From contig NC_079882.1 of the NCBI RefSeq assembly GCF_029227915.1, positions 9,300,001 to 9,364,000 on the forward strand: 64,000 nt of DNA. Reading direction: 5' to 3'. Each line of letters begins with the position of its first letter. Positions within the stretch are counted from its first letter, which is position 1. Source of the stretch: Hydractinia symbiolongicarpus (taxonomy: Eukaryota; Cnidaria; Hydrozoa; Anthoathecata; Hydractiniidae). This document shows positions 1 to 13,089 of this stretch, one piece after another. The translations under genes and the position numbers were made by a program. The notes beneath the pieces were generated by a model. That model searched no databases. It was not told the origin of the DNA and was given only the letters and a program-made list of their open reading frames with translations.

Positions 1-229
1 ATAGATGCGTTCTCTACCAAGGTAGTGAATTTTTAGACATAAATAAATTATAGTAATTAGTGAAATAAGAAATTTAAATTAAATATAATATTAGAAAGAA
101 AAAGACAATAAATAGGCTAATAAAGAAGATGAAGTAATGCAATACAGTGATAATTATTTTCGGTATATTTTTACAGTATGGAGATAATTTGCAAGATTTT
201 ACTTTTCAGTTGACTTCGAAACATAAAAT
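1..229. other. 5' flank of the giant secreted-protein gene
   Basis: AT-rich sequence before the first coding exon. It should hold the promoter and 5' leader of the plus-strand gene, but I see no clear TATA or initiator arrangement and no other gene. Confidence 0.4.
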
Positions 230-3200
230 ATGAAACGAAAACGAAAATTCCGTTTCCTGCTATTAATATATGTCTGTGTGTTATTAAAAGAAGTTTCGTC
301 CTTTACGACGAATAATTTTAAACGACACGACGTGTCTCAGCGCGAAATTGCTGATACCTACAGCGACACTCGTAATAATGACATGAAAAAGAGGACGTTA
401 CATAATGACGGGCATACTGAAATTATAGATATACATACTTCAAATCACAACAAACTTTTGCAATTAAACACATACAATCACATCAACAAGAAAAGCAACA
501 TTCGACAGACTTCATCGAACCATAAAACAAGAAAACGAGACAAAGTTCCAATACAACCTGACAAAATAGACGTAAATACGGGACAAAAACGCGCTAATTT
601 ACGAGAAAGCGAGCTTACGTTTACTGCTAATTCGCATTTACATTCAGATATCTTAAAATCTCAAAAAACTGCAAAAGATAAAATCGAAAAAGATGCTACT
701 GAAAAGTCGAGTAATGAAAAAGAAATTGAAAAGGAAACAGAAGAAGAAGCTAAAGATTATTACGGAAGGTAAAAGCCTTGCTTGTATACGAGAAGAAGAA
801 AATTTTAAAGTGAAAGAGGTCCTAACGAGTGAATATTGTTTTTATAGCAAATCAAGACCCGCCAAAAGTTGTCGCGACCTCTTTCTGACCAATCGGAATA
901 CCCCTTCCGGAAATTATTGGATTAAAACAGCTGACGATGAGCTTCTCATGGTGAGTTATTTATATACACGAGATGTTTTCCACAAATAAACCATCAATCC
1001 TTTTATCGTGTTCTATATTTATGCCCAGTGGTCTGTGGGTCTGTATTTTATGTGTGTCCCTTTATATATATATATATACGTGTTTTCTATTTACCCCTCA
1101 ACAATTTTTTGAAAAAGTACAACCGTTAAACATCTTTCTCCTGATTAGGTGACATGTGGTTTTCCCTCTCGTCATGAAGAGGCTGGCGAACTTTTGAGTA
1201 AAGAAAATGAAGAAAATGAGACTAAGGGAAAGGGTAAGGCAAGCACCAAGGCATCAAAAACAAAAGGGTATGCCGTATAACCCAAAGTCGTCCCATTTTC
1301 TGATATAAAAATATAATTTTAAAAAGAGATTTAACACTGACTTAGAAGTTACGACAGGTTTGGAAGTTACGACAGGTTTAAGTTACGACGAGTTACGACA
1401 CGTTTGGAAGTTACGGCATATGCTCTTGTTTTCAGGTTTACTGTATGAGAAGCATGTACTTTGAAGGAAATCATACTGATAACTCAAATCATTCGAAAAC
1501 AGTTTCCTCAACGACTATATTAATTAATAAACCAGACACTGCAACCAAAGTAGTGAACATGATATCACATGAAGAGAAAGGTAAAGGGAATTTTGCTCCT
1601 TTGAAAGCTTTTAAGAAGCTGGCGATAACATGGCAGAAAATACCTACTTTATATTTACTATTTTATTCATGCAACTAAACGTTTTTTATAGATCCGGATC
1701 AGCTGCAAGGAGGTACATGGCCATTTGGCAATGCTCAAAAGGATATGCCTGAAATGGCGAAATTTCTTGAGACAAATAATATATCCATTCCAACAATACC
1801 ACAAAATACTAACAGTGTTAAGGAAGAAAAAAATCAAAGTGAAAAAACAAACCAAAAGTTAAAACCTACTGCTAATGCAAAGATAGCTGACTCAACTCCA
1901 ATGGAAAAAGAAAAAGGCAAAGCAGAACAGAATTTTCCTCCTAAAGTACCCCTTGTTAATCCAGCTCCAAATACACGACCCACTGGTCCTTCAAACTCGA
2001 TGAGAAAGGAACAACCTACACCTAATCCAACAAGAGGTAGCAAAAATACAGTACAAAAAGAGAATAAAGCGAATGTGCTACCGTATGCAACGCTCGTTCC
2101 AAAACCTCCACCACCTACGGAACCTATGACAAGAAGGCCTAAAAGAACAACGACACAGAGAACCACACCCCGACAGACTACCCCATTTCGTACAACACAT
2201 CTGAGAACTAGTCCAAATAAAATGAGACCAACACTATTACCTTACCGTCAGACCCCGACGCGCAAAATAACACCAACACGAAGGAAAACTACAATAAAAG
2301 TGAAAACAACTGTTGTACCTACACGACTCCCTCTGCTTAAAACTTCAATTCCACCGACACTGCATAAGGTTACTCCTACAAGACCAAGCACAAAACATCA
2401 GGTGAAACCAGAAACGTTAGAAGAATTTGAAGAGTCGTCGGCAAAGAAACTAGTGGAATCAAAGAAACCAGCTGACCCTAAAAGTCAAGGAGAAACCAAA
2501 CCACCTTCTAAGGAAAATCTACCCCTTCCAGGAGAAATAGCATTTTCTTCTGGAAACAAACAGCAATCTGGAATTGTTCAGACGAGTCTACCAACGAAGC
2601 AAGAGGTAACATTAATGAGTCCCGAACAGAGACATTCAGCACAAAAGGTGACAACATCAGTTCAACAAAATCAGGAGACAAAGACTGTTGCTGGCTCGCC
2701 AAGTTCTAGTGAAGTTGCAATGCCTCCTCCGGAATTACCTCCACCACCAGAAAGATCTTCAAAGAACGCTCCGTTTGTACTAGTGAATGGTGCTTCATCT
2801 GACCCAAAGGAAGATGCAAGTCACATTCAAAAGGTTCAAAAAGCTATTGAATATAACGCTCTCAGTGGTGACAACCAAGTTATTCCATCTTCCTCTGCAT
2901 CAGGACAACCAAACACGCAGACGCAGAAGATCATACCCCAAGTAGCTTTACCTGAGCAAAATACAATTTTGGCCGCAGCCCCTGTTGTAGCTGTATCTTC
3001 ATCGAAGCCTATATCTGTGAAGGGATCGACTTCTTCCTCACCCGACACAATAACACAAACAATAATACCAGAAGAAAAGATATCGAGTTCTGCTGCGAAA
3101 CAAGAAAACCTTGCCCAAATATCTCCACCACTACCGTTAGCTGCTTCGGCAAAACCGTTAGGCCAGCCAGAAACGAACCCGGTAAAAGTTGAAAAAGTTT

Positions 3201-6200
3201 CATTGCAAAAAAGTGAACCAGTTGCTTTGACGATCTCTCCTCGTCCAGATGGTACCGTCCAAGTTATTCCACAAGTTGCAGCCCAACCTGCTCTTACTGC
3301 GGATCAACTCAATTCTGTTACTATGGAGTCTGCTGATCCACCTAAATCTTCCGTTAAGGAAGAATATTCTCCTCTAAAATCAGTTTCGGACAATAGTAAC
3401 GCAGTCACCGCTCCTGTAAAAGGTATTCCTGCTAATGCAGCAAATAGTGAAGTCGATAATAGCGTGAAGATGCAAATACAAGGCGCCACCAAATCGTTTT
3501 CAAAGGTGAAAAATTTAGGAGTGGCTGGAGATTTAGGAGATTTGCAAGAAGAAAGACCATCTGTCGAAGTAAATCAAAATAGTATGGATACAGATGAATT
3601 ATTTGGACGAAGAAAAGTACCAAGATTGACTCCAAATAAAGAGGATCTGAATCCCGAATTAGCAATAACTAAAGATTATAAAACAGCTATGGAGTTTGAA
3701 ACACAGGCTCAGGTTCGTAGTTGGTCCAACAAAGATGAGAAAATGATGGCAAAACATGTTTTTAACGACCAGTATAAAAGTTTTGACCCAAGCGAAAAAG
3801 ATTTAAAGGCTAAAAAACCTTCCATTGAGAACGCACATGCAAGGAGTTGGGCAAACAATCAAATCGAAATGAAAAATAAGCAAATACAGAACCAATATGA
3901 TAATTTTGAAAAAACAGAGAAAGAAATAAAAGAGGAAGAAAGAAAAAATCAGTATACAAAACAATACAATGATTTTGAAAAACCTGACAACGAAACATCA
4001 AGTAACAACACTTCAAACGAATCACAAGCTGATGACAAACAACAAAACGATGGAGATAAAAAAGAGGAGGAGCACAAGGAAAGTAAAAAACAGACGGAAG
4101 ACGATAAAGAAAAGAAAAAAGAGACGGCAGACGACAAAGAAAAGAAAAAAGAGACAGCAGACGACAAAGAAAAGAAAAAAGTGACGGCAGACGACAAAGA
4201 AAATAGAAAAGAGACGACGAAAGAAGAGGAAGGAAAAAACAAACAAGAAGATAACAAAACAAAAAACGATGAAAGTAGGAACAAAGAAGAAAAAGTAGCG
4301 AATGAGAATAAACAAAAGGAAGATTCTAAACCTGAGGACGGTCAGGATGATTATGCTAATTATTTAAATAGGATTGACAACGATCCTGCTAAAAAAAGCA
4401 AGAACGAAACAGAAGCGAGAAATGAAACGTCTTCACAAGTTAGTTACCCAACTCCAATTCCTACAAACAGTTCAACACCGTACAACAACCACACAAATGA
4501 CCTAATCAAAGTTAGTGACGGATCCCCAACTATGTATACTAACGCCCCACTTGGAACAAGTGTTAGTAACGCAACAACTCTTAAACAAATTGACGGTCAA
4601 ACTGTCCCTGTTGAAGAGGCAAATGCAACTGTTGCTTTGACAGCTCGTAAGCGTGAAAAAGGATATGAAAAACCCTTCAAGCGAAAGATTGATCCTAATG
4701 AAATACTAACAAATCCCAAACCACAAGAATCGTATACCGGCTCACGTAAAAATATCGTTTACGATAATGACAACGACGATGCATTGTCATCGTTTTTTTG
4801 GAAACATTCTGATGAAGAAAACAAATTCAAGCATCAGTTAAAACAAATCAGTGGCCCGCCTAACCATAGTACACGAGAATATATACTTCCTGGAACTTAT
4901 CCTGGCTTGATCAACCAGGGAATGAAAAACGACAATAACGAAGATCCAACTGCAGATAATACGAATAAAAAACATAACATACATGAACAAAGTGATGAAA
5001 GCAAATACGACTTATATAGCAGGTTGCATAGGAAAAAAACTATGGTTCACAAGGAGGCTCATGGGGTTCAGAAGGATGGAGGCACTGATGATGACGATGG
5101 AAAGCCAAGTAACATATACGTAGACAATAGAGTTTTCATCTACGGAAATGTAAAAGGTGACGGAGATGAGCCGCCGACAGTTGACCAAACAATGTCAAAA
5201 AACGATAAAGATGGAGTCGAGAAAATTGAAAGAAAGTTGAAATTTGATGGAGGATCTCCTAAAAATGCGGAAAATGGTCTTTCTGAAACGAATATCTTAA
5301 GTCGCAGTGGCTCTTCTAAATCTAGAATATATGAAGCAGATGAAACAAAAATGTTGCCATCATACATGCGTCCAAATATTGGGTTGCACAAACCACTGCA
5401 AGAAGTGCAGACGTTTGATAAAAAGTACAAACTAAACGATCTCCTTAAAGGAGCTAACATATCTGTAGAAAATCATGTTCACTCCACAGGTACGCTGAAG
5501 ACATTGGTAAGTGCTTCTCCCGATGAGAATGACGAAGAAAATAATTTTAAGAATTCCAAGCACCCACTAAAAACAGTACCCAATCCGTACAATTTCATTG
5601 TACCTGAAACTAGAAAGTTCTCCATGAATGGCGAAACTCCAGATCGAGTGCAGGACAATAAAAAGTACGAAGCCTATTTCAAAAATGAAAAGAAAAAAGA
5701 AATTGAACATAAAAAGATGATTAGTTTTATTCGCGCGCAAGCCCTTAGTAAAGCTGAAGCCACGCTAGGAAAATTCACCACATCACGCCTCAAGCAGTTT
5801 GCGTATAAACCATCCCCGCACTTGGATTCAGTAGCGTTTGTGAGAGAAATAGATCCAAACGGACACGGTATACAATCCGACAAAGACTCTTCTAGATCTT
5901 TCTTGAAAACAAAAGGAGGTTACAAGAAACATGGTCCAATCAGCTTTGTGCAAGAAAACGATGGCGCGGAAGTAAAAATGTCCAAACCTGAAAAGAACTT
6001 ATATACATCCCTGATTAATCAAGAAAACCTACCAGGAGCAGATAGTGGTCTTTTTACTGCAAAATGGAATGTGCAAGATATAAACAAACCGCTGTACAAC
6101 ATTGGAACTAACATGCAGGATCTGGTAACTTCAGCACAGCATAACATGCAAGGAATTCCTGGTTATGATCAGAAAGCTAGAGATGAGGAAGAAAGGGCAA

Positions 6201-9200
6201 AGCAACAGAAGAACAGGCCTGCACCTCCGAACGTGCAGCAACAAATTCCTCAAACAAAAAAACGACATAAAAAGAAAATCAATGATGAAGAACTACCTGG
6301 TATGTTTAAACGATGGCAAATTACAACCGCACCAATGTTTGGAAGACAGAGATACGCAGACACAAGTTTTGAAGATGGAGTGGATGACAAAGATAACTCG
6401 CATGAATGGAAACATTATAGCATTCGCAAGAGAACAAACTTACCGACAAATAAAAGAAGCATGATAGCACAAAATCGTCGTCATAATCATCGTCATCGTC
6501 ATGATAGCCGTCATTATTTAAAACAAACTTTACAGCACCATTCGTCACATCGAGAAAGACGCTCTATAAACAAACGTCAAACAGTGATCGCAACGAAGAT
6601 ATATGACAGCACTAAACACCATGCATCAAAAGAACATAACAAAACTGGCACTAATTACCATCATTATAAAATATGGGGAGCCAACTCGACAAATTTTACT
6701 CCAAAGTTTAAAAAGCACTTCCCAGCATACGAGATTGGAAGTAGAAGGAATCAGCTCCTGAAGAGTTTCCACCGACACCACCACGATAGACACAGAAAAC
6801 ACGGCGTACCTACAAGCAGTTATCTGACACAGTCCAAAGCGGCTCCAACTAAACTTGAATACATCTCTCAAGAGATAAAAGAATTAAATCCTGCCAAAAG
6901 AGAGTTTTCACATATGTCTCAACAAAAATTACAGGAATATAAGAAAGAGATGTCGGATGTAACCAAAGACATCGTGGAAGCTATTAAACGATTGGATATC
7001 GAGTCTTTAGAACCACTGAATGTTAAAAACATTGATAAGTTTGACGTGAAAAATCATACATTAAATGTCGTACACAATGTTAAACAGATCAAGAAACATA
7101 GCAGTCCGGAAACACAATCACTTAAACAAAGCAAAATCCAACCAGCCATCGAAACGGGAAAAGTTGGTAATGTTAAAATCAAGGATAGCTCACATATGAT
7201 TGCGCATGATGTTAAACAGGTGTATCACAACAAAAGCAAGGACATAGCAATAACACACAAAAGGTCAGACAAGACATTAAGTAGCATAAAACCTTTAGTC
7301 CACAATATCGAACAGTTCGCTCTTGAAGATATCAACTCGTTAACATCCCGTCGTAATGAAAAACCAGTACATCGTGAGCAAACAAAAAGAAAATCTTTTC
7401 AAACGCCTACTAAGAAACTTAGCAAAAAAGTTGGGACACTACGGCAATCGTCCAATGTCAAAAGATTCAACAAAAATGGAAAGCAGCAGTTTCGTGAAAC
7501 ACAACAGCACATTAACTCAAATAAAAAGCTCTACAAGAAAAAAACCTCTCAAACTGGTCTGGTTCATGTGAGGCAAGACATACAAGAGACTCCAATATTG
7601 CATTTTGGTGACGTTAGCGCGTTTAACAAAAGCCGTAACAACACTTTAACGGTTAACCACAATGTTCAAGCAAAAAATCAAAACACAACCGAGAAAATCA
7701 ATTTAACCAGCGCGAAATTGGAGAATCAAACGAAAGTTACCAATGCGTCTGATAGAACAAACGCGACGACCCCTACAACCAATGAAACATCTAACAAAGA
7801 CACGACTGTACTCACATTCCACAATATAGATAAAATGCACACGATAAAAAACGATACATTAACTGTTGTGCAAAATGTTCATCCGTTACATGCAAATAAA
7901 TCGGAAAATAAAAATACAGTTATGAAAAACTTCACAAGTCCAGGTGGACGAAAAACGAAAATTTATCAGCTGTCACATGATGAAGCGAGACAAAATATCT
8001 CAGATGTTGAAAAACTGAATGATTCAAATCAAGACAATGTTACAATAAGTACGAGCAACATTGATCGTCACGAGATCGATAATAACACGTTGACAACTGT
8101 ACAAAACGATTCAAATCAAGACAATGTTACAATAACTACGAGTAACGTTAATCGACACGAAATCGATAACAACACGTTGACAATTGTACAAAACGTCCAT
8201 CCGTTATTGCAAGATAGGGTTGAGAATGCCGCCAATGCGGATAGTAGCCCAGATCCTGAAGTTTTGTTATCTGACGATAATGGAGAAACTCCTCAAGTAG
8301 CTATTAATGAAACGAAGGTACCAGTACACATAGATAATGTTGATCATATTAATCTTAGTGATAATAACACTCTCACAGCAATTCGTAACGCTAAACTAAA
8401 AACTTTTGGCGAAGAAGACAGATTAAAACAGGATGCCGAAAATGATAGTATTAAAGATGCTGCATCAGGATTGGACGGCAAGCACCATATAAGACAAAAC
8501 ATTCATGGGAGTTCACAAGATTCAACTGTAACAGCTGTCAATGACACTCATCAAAATACAACAGACAGAACCAACGACACTCTCGGAACAGTCTTGGAGA
8601 ATGGTACAGATGTCGAAGACAACAACAGTGGCACAAATAACATTACAAAGGATAATTCAACTTTTGTTAGACCCACTGTGAACACCAATCACAAAGTAGC
8701 TGATAAAACCAACGTTGACAACGCATCCGTCATCACTGTAAATAACGTCCACCAATTTGATGTCAATAAGAATGACACAATGACCATCATTCATAATGTA
8801 AAACCACTACATGATCACAATTCAACTCGAGCAAATCAAAGTCGGGTAGCTGATATAATTCGAAAAGAATTACTTCTCCACTACAATCGAAAGAAACATC
8901 ATATTCATCCATTAAATGATATAGAACATCTAAACAAAAGTGCAAGAAACACAATCCAGGAACGCAAGAAACATCCTGTGACGGCAGATGTAAAGGCATC
9001 ACCACTCGTCACTGCATCTAAAAACAGCTTGTCCAAGAAAGGACTTAATGCTTCCTCGGAAATGAAAAATAACAGCTTACCTCTTGAAGTTAAAAACGTA
9101 CATCACCATTTCATAGATGTCAATAATACCTTAAGTATTACCCAAAATGTTAAAAAATTGCCCCAGCAAAACAAAACTGGAAATAGTAAAAAATCAACAA

Positions 9201-12200
9201 CAGAATTTTCATCCGTACTTCAAGATCTGAAGAGCCTCTTATTCAACGGGATATTCCCCGAGCCTCTCACAGGTAAAACCACTCGTGACCACCAAGCAGG
9301 AAAAAAACATGATGTTGTATTGTTTGGATCACGTGGTCGAAATTTTCGAAACAACGTGTTGCTAAGTAACAATACTTTGGTAAAGGCGGAGAAAACAGAA
9401 TGGACACCGAAGAAAACTAACGTGCCAAATTATGAACAGTTGTATCACGAGTTTGAACTTCTAAGAAAACGAAGGTCAACAAAGAAGCAACGGGGGAAAG
9501 GACGCAAGAAAAAGCAGGTTCAGAGTATCCTCGAACGGAGAAATATTTGTAAATCAGTATGGAAACTCCTGAATGAATTGGAACCTTTAAAAAAGCGAGC
9601 ATCAGTCGCAAAACTACATCGTGCAATTAAACGATATAAAACAGATTGTGTAACGTTATCAGATGTAAAAAGTTTCCGTGTCACAAAAGATGCAAATGGA
9701 AGCGATATTTTAAATATCGTTCAAAATGTTAAAAAGATAACACCTCAGAAACATCAGACCAAGTCAACTGAAGGAGTAGTGAGAGATTTAATTCCTTCTC
9801 AAATAGGACAACTGCAGCCTTCGAATATAAAACCATTACCTCCAGTTGGTCACGACCCAACTGAAGATGAACCAGTACATTATGATCCAAATGCTGAGGA
9901 GAATCGGCAACCACAAAAGCCAGCAGCTCCATCACAAGCGCAAGTGTCATCTTCACCGCCGCCACAACCGCTGGCATCACCACCTGCAAAGCAACAAGAA
10001 GCAGCACAACCACCACAACCACCGCAACCAAAACAACCAGCAGCTTCACCACAAGCACAAGTGTCATCGCCACCGCTGCCACAACCGCCGGCACCACCAC
10101 CTGCAAAGCAACAAGAAACAGCACATGTGCCACCTCTAGCGCCATTACAACCACCACAACCAGTAGCACCACCCCTGCTGCAACCACCGGCTCCACCACC
10201 TGCAAAACAGCAAGAACCACCACAACCGCAGGAACACCCAACACAGGATCAAATTGCGAAAGGAGGCGAAGAAAAACCCAAACAACAGAAGTCCACTGAA
10301 GAAAGTATGCAAACAGATGAAGATGATAACCAAAAAACAGACGATAACGGGCCACCAGTAGAAGCAGATGGCAAGCCCCATGCTGATTCTGGTCCCCAAC
10401 CAGAAAAAGTAGAGGAAAATTCAGCTAATGTACCTACAGAAAGGCCTAATGTAAACGAAACAGCGCCAGATGTGGGTGAATCTGGCAAAAATGAAGTTAG
10501 AACTAACTCGCATGGTCTGTCGAATAGCAAACATCCAAAGAAAGGGAATGGTAATCAGGATGAATCGAAGTTAAAGAAAGAAGGAAAAAGTGTTGATACT
10601 ACCTTTGAAGCTGGCTTACAAGAAGAGGAGAAAAACAAAGCTAGTGGTAACTTACCAGACGATAGCAACGAATCAGAACATACAGTAAACAGCAAACCAA
10701 TAAAAGACAGTGATGGAAACATTGACCTTGGAGCGCAACAACTTGAGCATGGTAGCAAAGCTACGAAACAAACAAAAAACGAACAAAACGCCGCTAACTT
10801 ATCTGGCATGGCTAATCTTACCACATATAACCAAGCCATCAATATTAGTGCTTTTGAAACGGCAATAATGGAACTTTTAAATAGAACAGCACCACGAGCA
10901 AAACCAACAAAAAGTGAAAAAGAAGCAATGGAAAACTTAATGAACAAAAAATATCCCGAATTAAAATTACCACAGAAAAATGGAGACTACGTGCCCCCGT
11001 CGGCGGAGGACGAGATGAATGAAAAAAGCGAACCTCCACCGAAACCCGTGACTACAAAAGCTAAACCGCATCTTCGCCCACCATTGCCACCAATACAGGA
11101 ACCAGAAAAGTCTGAGAGTGATAAAGATGAAGACCTTACGCGTATAGTAGATTCAACACCGACAGAAAGTGCATATGCTGATGATAAACCCACCCCTCCA
11201 CCACAACCTTCTCCACCACCACATCCACCTCCACCACCACCACCAACACCTACAGCGGAAAATGAAGGTAACAACAATGCCGCCGACAATAGCGAACTAG
11301 TTGACACCACAAGCAAAGACAAACCAAACGTTATTATACAAATAGGGCAACAGCAGGATCCAGTCAAGCTGAAAGAGGGAAATAAAGATGCAGAGCAAGA
11401 AGAGAGTCAACAAGACAAGGTTGAGCCAATAAGTCATGCACAAGAAAAAACCGAATCAACGAGTCAAACGCAAGATAAAGCTGAAACAACGAGTCAAGCA
11501 CAAGACGATCAAGCATCTGGTATCAACCGAGTTGCAGTAAACACAGAAGGAAAAAATCAAGCTATCCCTTTAATACCAATCCCACAAGAAAGTCCTTTAG
11601 GCAAGTTGCTTTATCCTGCTCTGGAACCTCCGTCGCCAGATTCAAATGGTTCACCTCCACCATCTGAAGCCAATGCCAGCGTCTCACCAGCCAATGAAAA
11701 CTCTAAAAATGCAGCAACAACAAATGCTAACGTTATCCGTTTATCTCCATCATTAAACGGTAAATTCACACCAAACGTTACAACCACAACGAGCAGTGAC
11801 GGCTACACTCAGATCGTAATCGATCAAACTAAGCAACTTTTAAGACAAAATAAAATAAATAGAGAAGATTTATTAAAAATACTGCAAGTGTCGCGAAATG
11901 GTAACACACGCTTTCAAATACCCACATACAAGATAAATAAAAACGTAAAAATAAATAAGAAACAAAGCGATAAATCTCTCACTCGCTCCAACGTCGATCA
12001 CGTGACTGTGGACAAGAAGGCGCAGGAGATTATGAACAGTAACATGCAAGGAAGTATTCACATCTCCTTACTTAATAGAAATGGACAAGTTGTCTTGGTT
12101 CCAAATGAGAAAGAAGCATATGAAAGGAAACTTATACCCCAAATAAGAAACTTAACCGATATTAAATACGCATTTAAAGATCCACTGCAGAAAAAACAAA

Positions 12201-12205
12201 CGTAA
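230..12205 (+). CDS. Giant secreted low-complexity protein, five coding exons (two alternative)
   Basis: Exon model: 230-768, 848-950, then either 1149-1233 or 1436-1580, then 1692-12205. All junctions are GT-AG and keep phase, giving about 3,750 residues. The start at 230 is chosen because it opens a basic and hydrophobic signal peptide (about residues 1-25). Exon 2 encodes a module with SCRDLF and SGNYWIKTADDELLM, resembling the start of fibrinogen-like or fibrillar-collagen C-terminal domains (low certainty). The last exon encodes about 3,500 residues with almost no cysteine: Pro/Thr-rich, Glu/Lys-rich, His-rich and polyproline tracts, many N-glycosylation sequons, and about ten copies of a motif near NNTLTxVxNV. 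A basic run near nt 9465-9520 could be a processing site. I do not recognise the family. An extracellular matrix or secreted structural role is inferred from the signal peptide, sequons and composition only. Confidence 0.8.
1149..1580 (+). other. Pair of probable mutually exclusive exons in the giant gene
   Basis: Exon 3a (1149-1233) and exon 3b (1436-1580) both start in phase 0 after an AG acceptor and end in phase 1 before a GT donor (GTAAGG and GTAAAG). Both begin with V-x-C (VTCGFPSR and VYCMRSMY), continuing the cysteine module of exon 2. Either can join exon 2 to the 1692 exon in frame. If both are included, the frame shifts and meets a stop within ten codons of exon 3b. This is the usual layout of mutually exclusive alternative exons. 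It is read from phase alone, without transcript data. Confidence 0.6.
1345..1417. repeat. Short tandem repeat, about 18-bp unit (GAAGTTACGACAGGTTT)
   Basis: Four to five imperfect head-to-tail copies of GAAGTTACGACAGGTTT lie in the short interval between the two alternative exons, ending just before the pyrimidine tract of exon 3b. It may be neutral, or it may affect acceptor choice; the sequence alone does not say. Confidence 0.75.
4100..4219 (+). repeat. In-frame 30-bp coding repeat (DDKEKKKETA, four units)
   Basis: Four consecutive 30-nt units encode DDKEKKKETA, the same again, DDKEKKKVTA and DDKENRKETT. The repeat sits in a longer Lys/Glu-rich stretch likely to form a charged single helix or disordered linker. 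Near-identity at the nucleotide level points to recent slippage or unequal exchange, so length variation between alleles is likely. Confidence 0.9.
7021..9735 (+). repeat. Spaced protein repeat around NNTLTxVxNV (about ten copies)
   Basis: Copies with a core similar to NNTLTIVQNVHPL occur near nt 7030, 7610, 7825, 8055, 8140, 8335, 8740, 9100, 9340 (weak) and 9660. Before the core there is usually an N-[IV]-x-x-[FH]-x-[IV] segment, as in NIDKFDVKNHTLNVVHNV. Spacing is irregular, from about 85 to 600 nt, so these are conserved motifs within fast-changing linkers, not a simple tandem array. Most copies contain an NxT glycosylation sequon inside the core. The copies at 8055 and 8140 are near-identical in DNA (a shared DSNQDNVTI segment) and look recently duplicated. 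Confidence 0.8.
9900..10240 (+). repeat. Proline/glutamine-rich repeat tract of the giant protein
   Basis: Repeated blocks such as PPAKQQE, PPQPPQP and QVSSPP form a polyproline-II-prone stretch made of CCA/CAA-type codons. A second proline run (PPPPHPPPPPPP-like) lies near 11190-11250. The long open frame on the opposite strand here is a composition shadow. Confidence 0.85.
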
Positions 12206-13089
12206 AAGTTAAAAACTTCTTATCAACTTTTTAATCTTGTTTTCACTTTAGTACCCGTCTGATGAAATGGGGAACTGTAAAGATGTTTATTTTCAGGACC
12301 AGAACGTCAAGACAATAGAACATATTATTATGTAAATTCTCTTTCTTCTAGTGTAACTAGATCTGTATATATATAAATTTATTACATTCAAATTTTATAA
12401 AATCAAAAAAAAAAAACGTGAATTTCTATCTGGTTTGTACAAACGTCTACATTTAACAGTCTGTATTTTTCAATTTCATCATAATAACAAGGTACGATAA
12501 TAGGACTGAAAAATAAAGCCTTTTATTAAATAAGTTGCATTTCAGCAGCCGCTGCAAATTTGTTGTCTAGTCCTGTAAAACATCATATTCTTCAGCCTCC
12601 CAACGAAATAGTGACAACAGGAAAAATAATTTTCACTACTTACTATTCCGTCTATTTTTGTAGCCTGAAATAATTATTACCGTACTCTTTTTTACAGCGG
12701 TTTTCACTGAGTAAATTATTTCAAGTGTAAGAAGATCGATGTTAACTGTTCGAATAAAGGTTTAAAAGTACTGCTCACAAGGGCGCTAAATTACAGCCGA
12801 CGCATAACGGGCGTTTATCACAGCCCGTCTAAAAAAGGGCTGGAAGATGTTCGGGTGTTAAATTATTAATGCATTTAAATCAAAAATCCTACTTATGAAT
12901 TTTTATATAAAAAAATAGTTTACAACTTTAATATAAACAAAACAGTTTCGAAGAAAACAAACAAACCAAAATATTTTGTGTAAATTAAAAAAGAAAATCA
13001 TCCAGCTATGTTTCTTTGTTGCTATGACACAATGAACCAACCACGTAGTACATCAGAACAAAACTGGTATTGTGAAAAACGGACAGTAG
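12206..13089. other. Convergent intergenic region between the giant gene and WASHC5
   Basis: This holds the 3' untranslated regions of two genes facing each other. It has a poly(A) tract near 12404 and a two-way AATAAA site at 12512. I see no coding exon. Confidence 0.6.
12512..12527. terminator. Bidirectional poly(A) signal AATAAAGCCTTTTATT
   Basis: The plus strand has AATAAA at 12512-12517 and the minus strand reads AATAAAAGG from the same 16 bases. It lies 307 bp after the giant-gene stop and about 560 bp after the WASHC5 stop, so one short element could end both transcripts. Confidence 0.5.

Noticed and set aside
9729-10355. Long antisense frame (208 codons) opposite the giant gene
   Set aside because: It is the complement of Pro/Gln codons, giving a Val/Leu-only sequence. 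The other minus-strand frames under 1.8-12 kb are shadows of the same kind.
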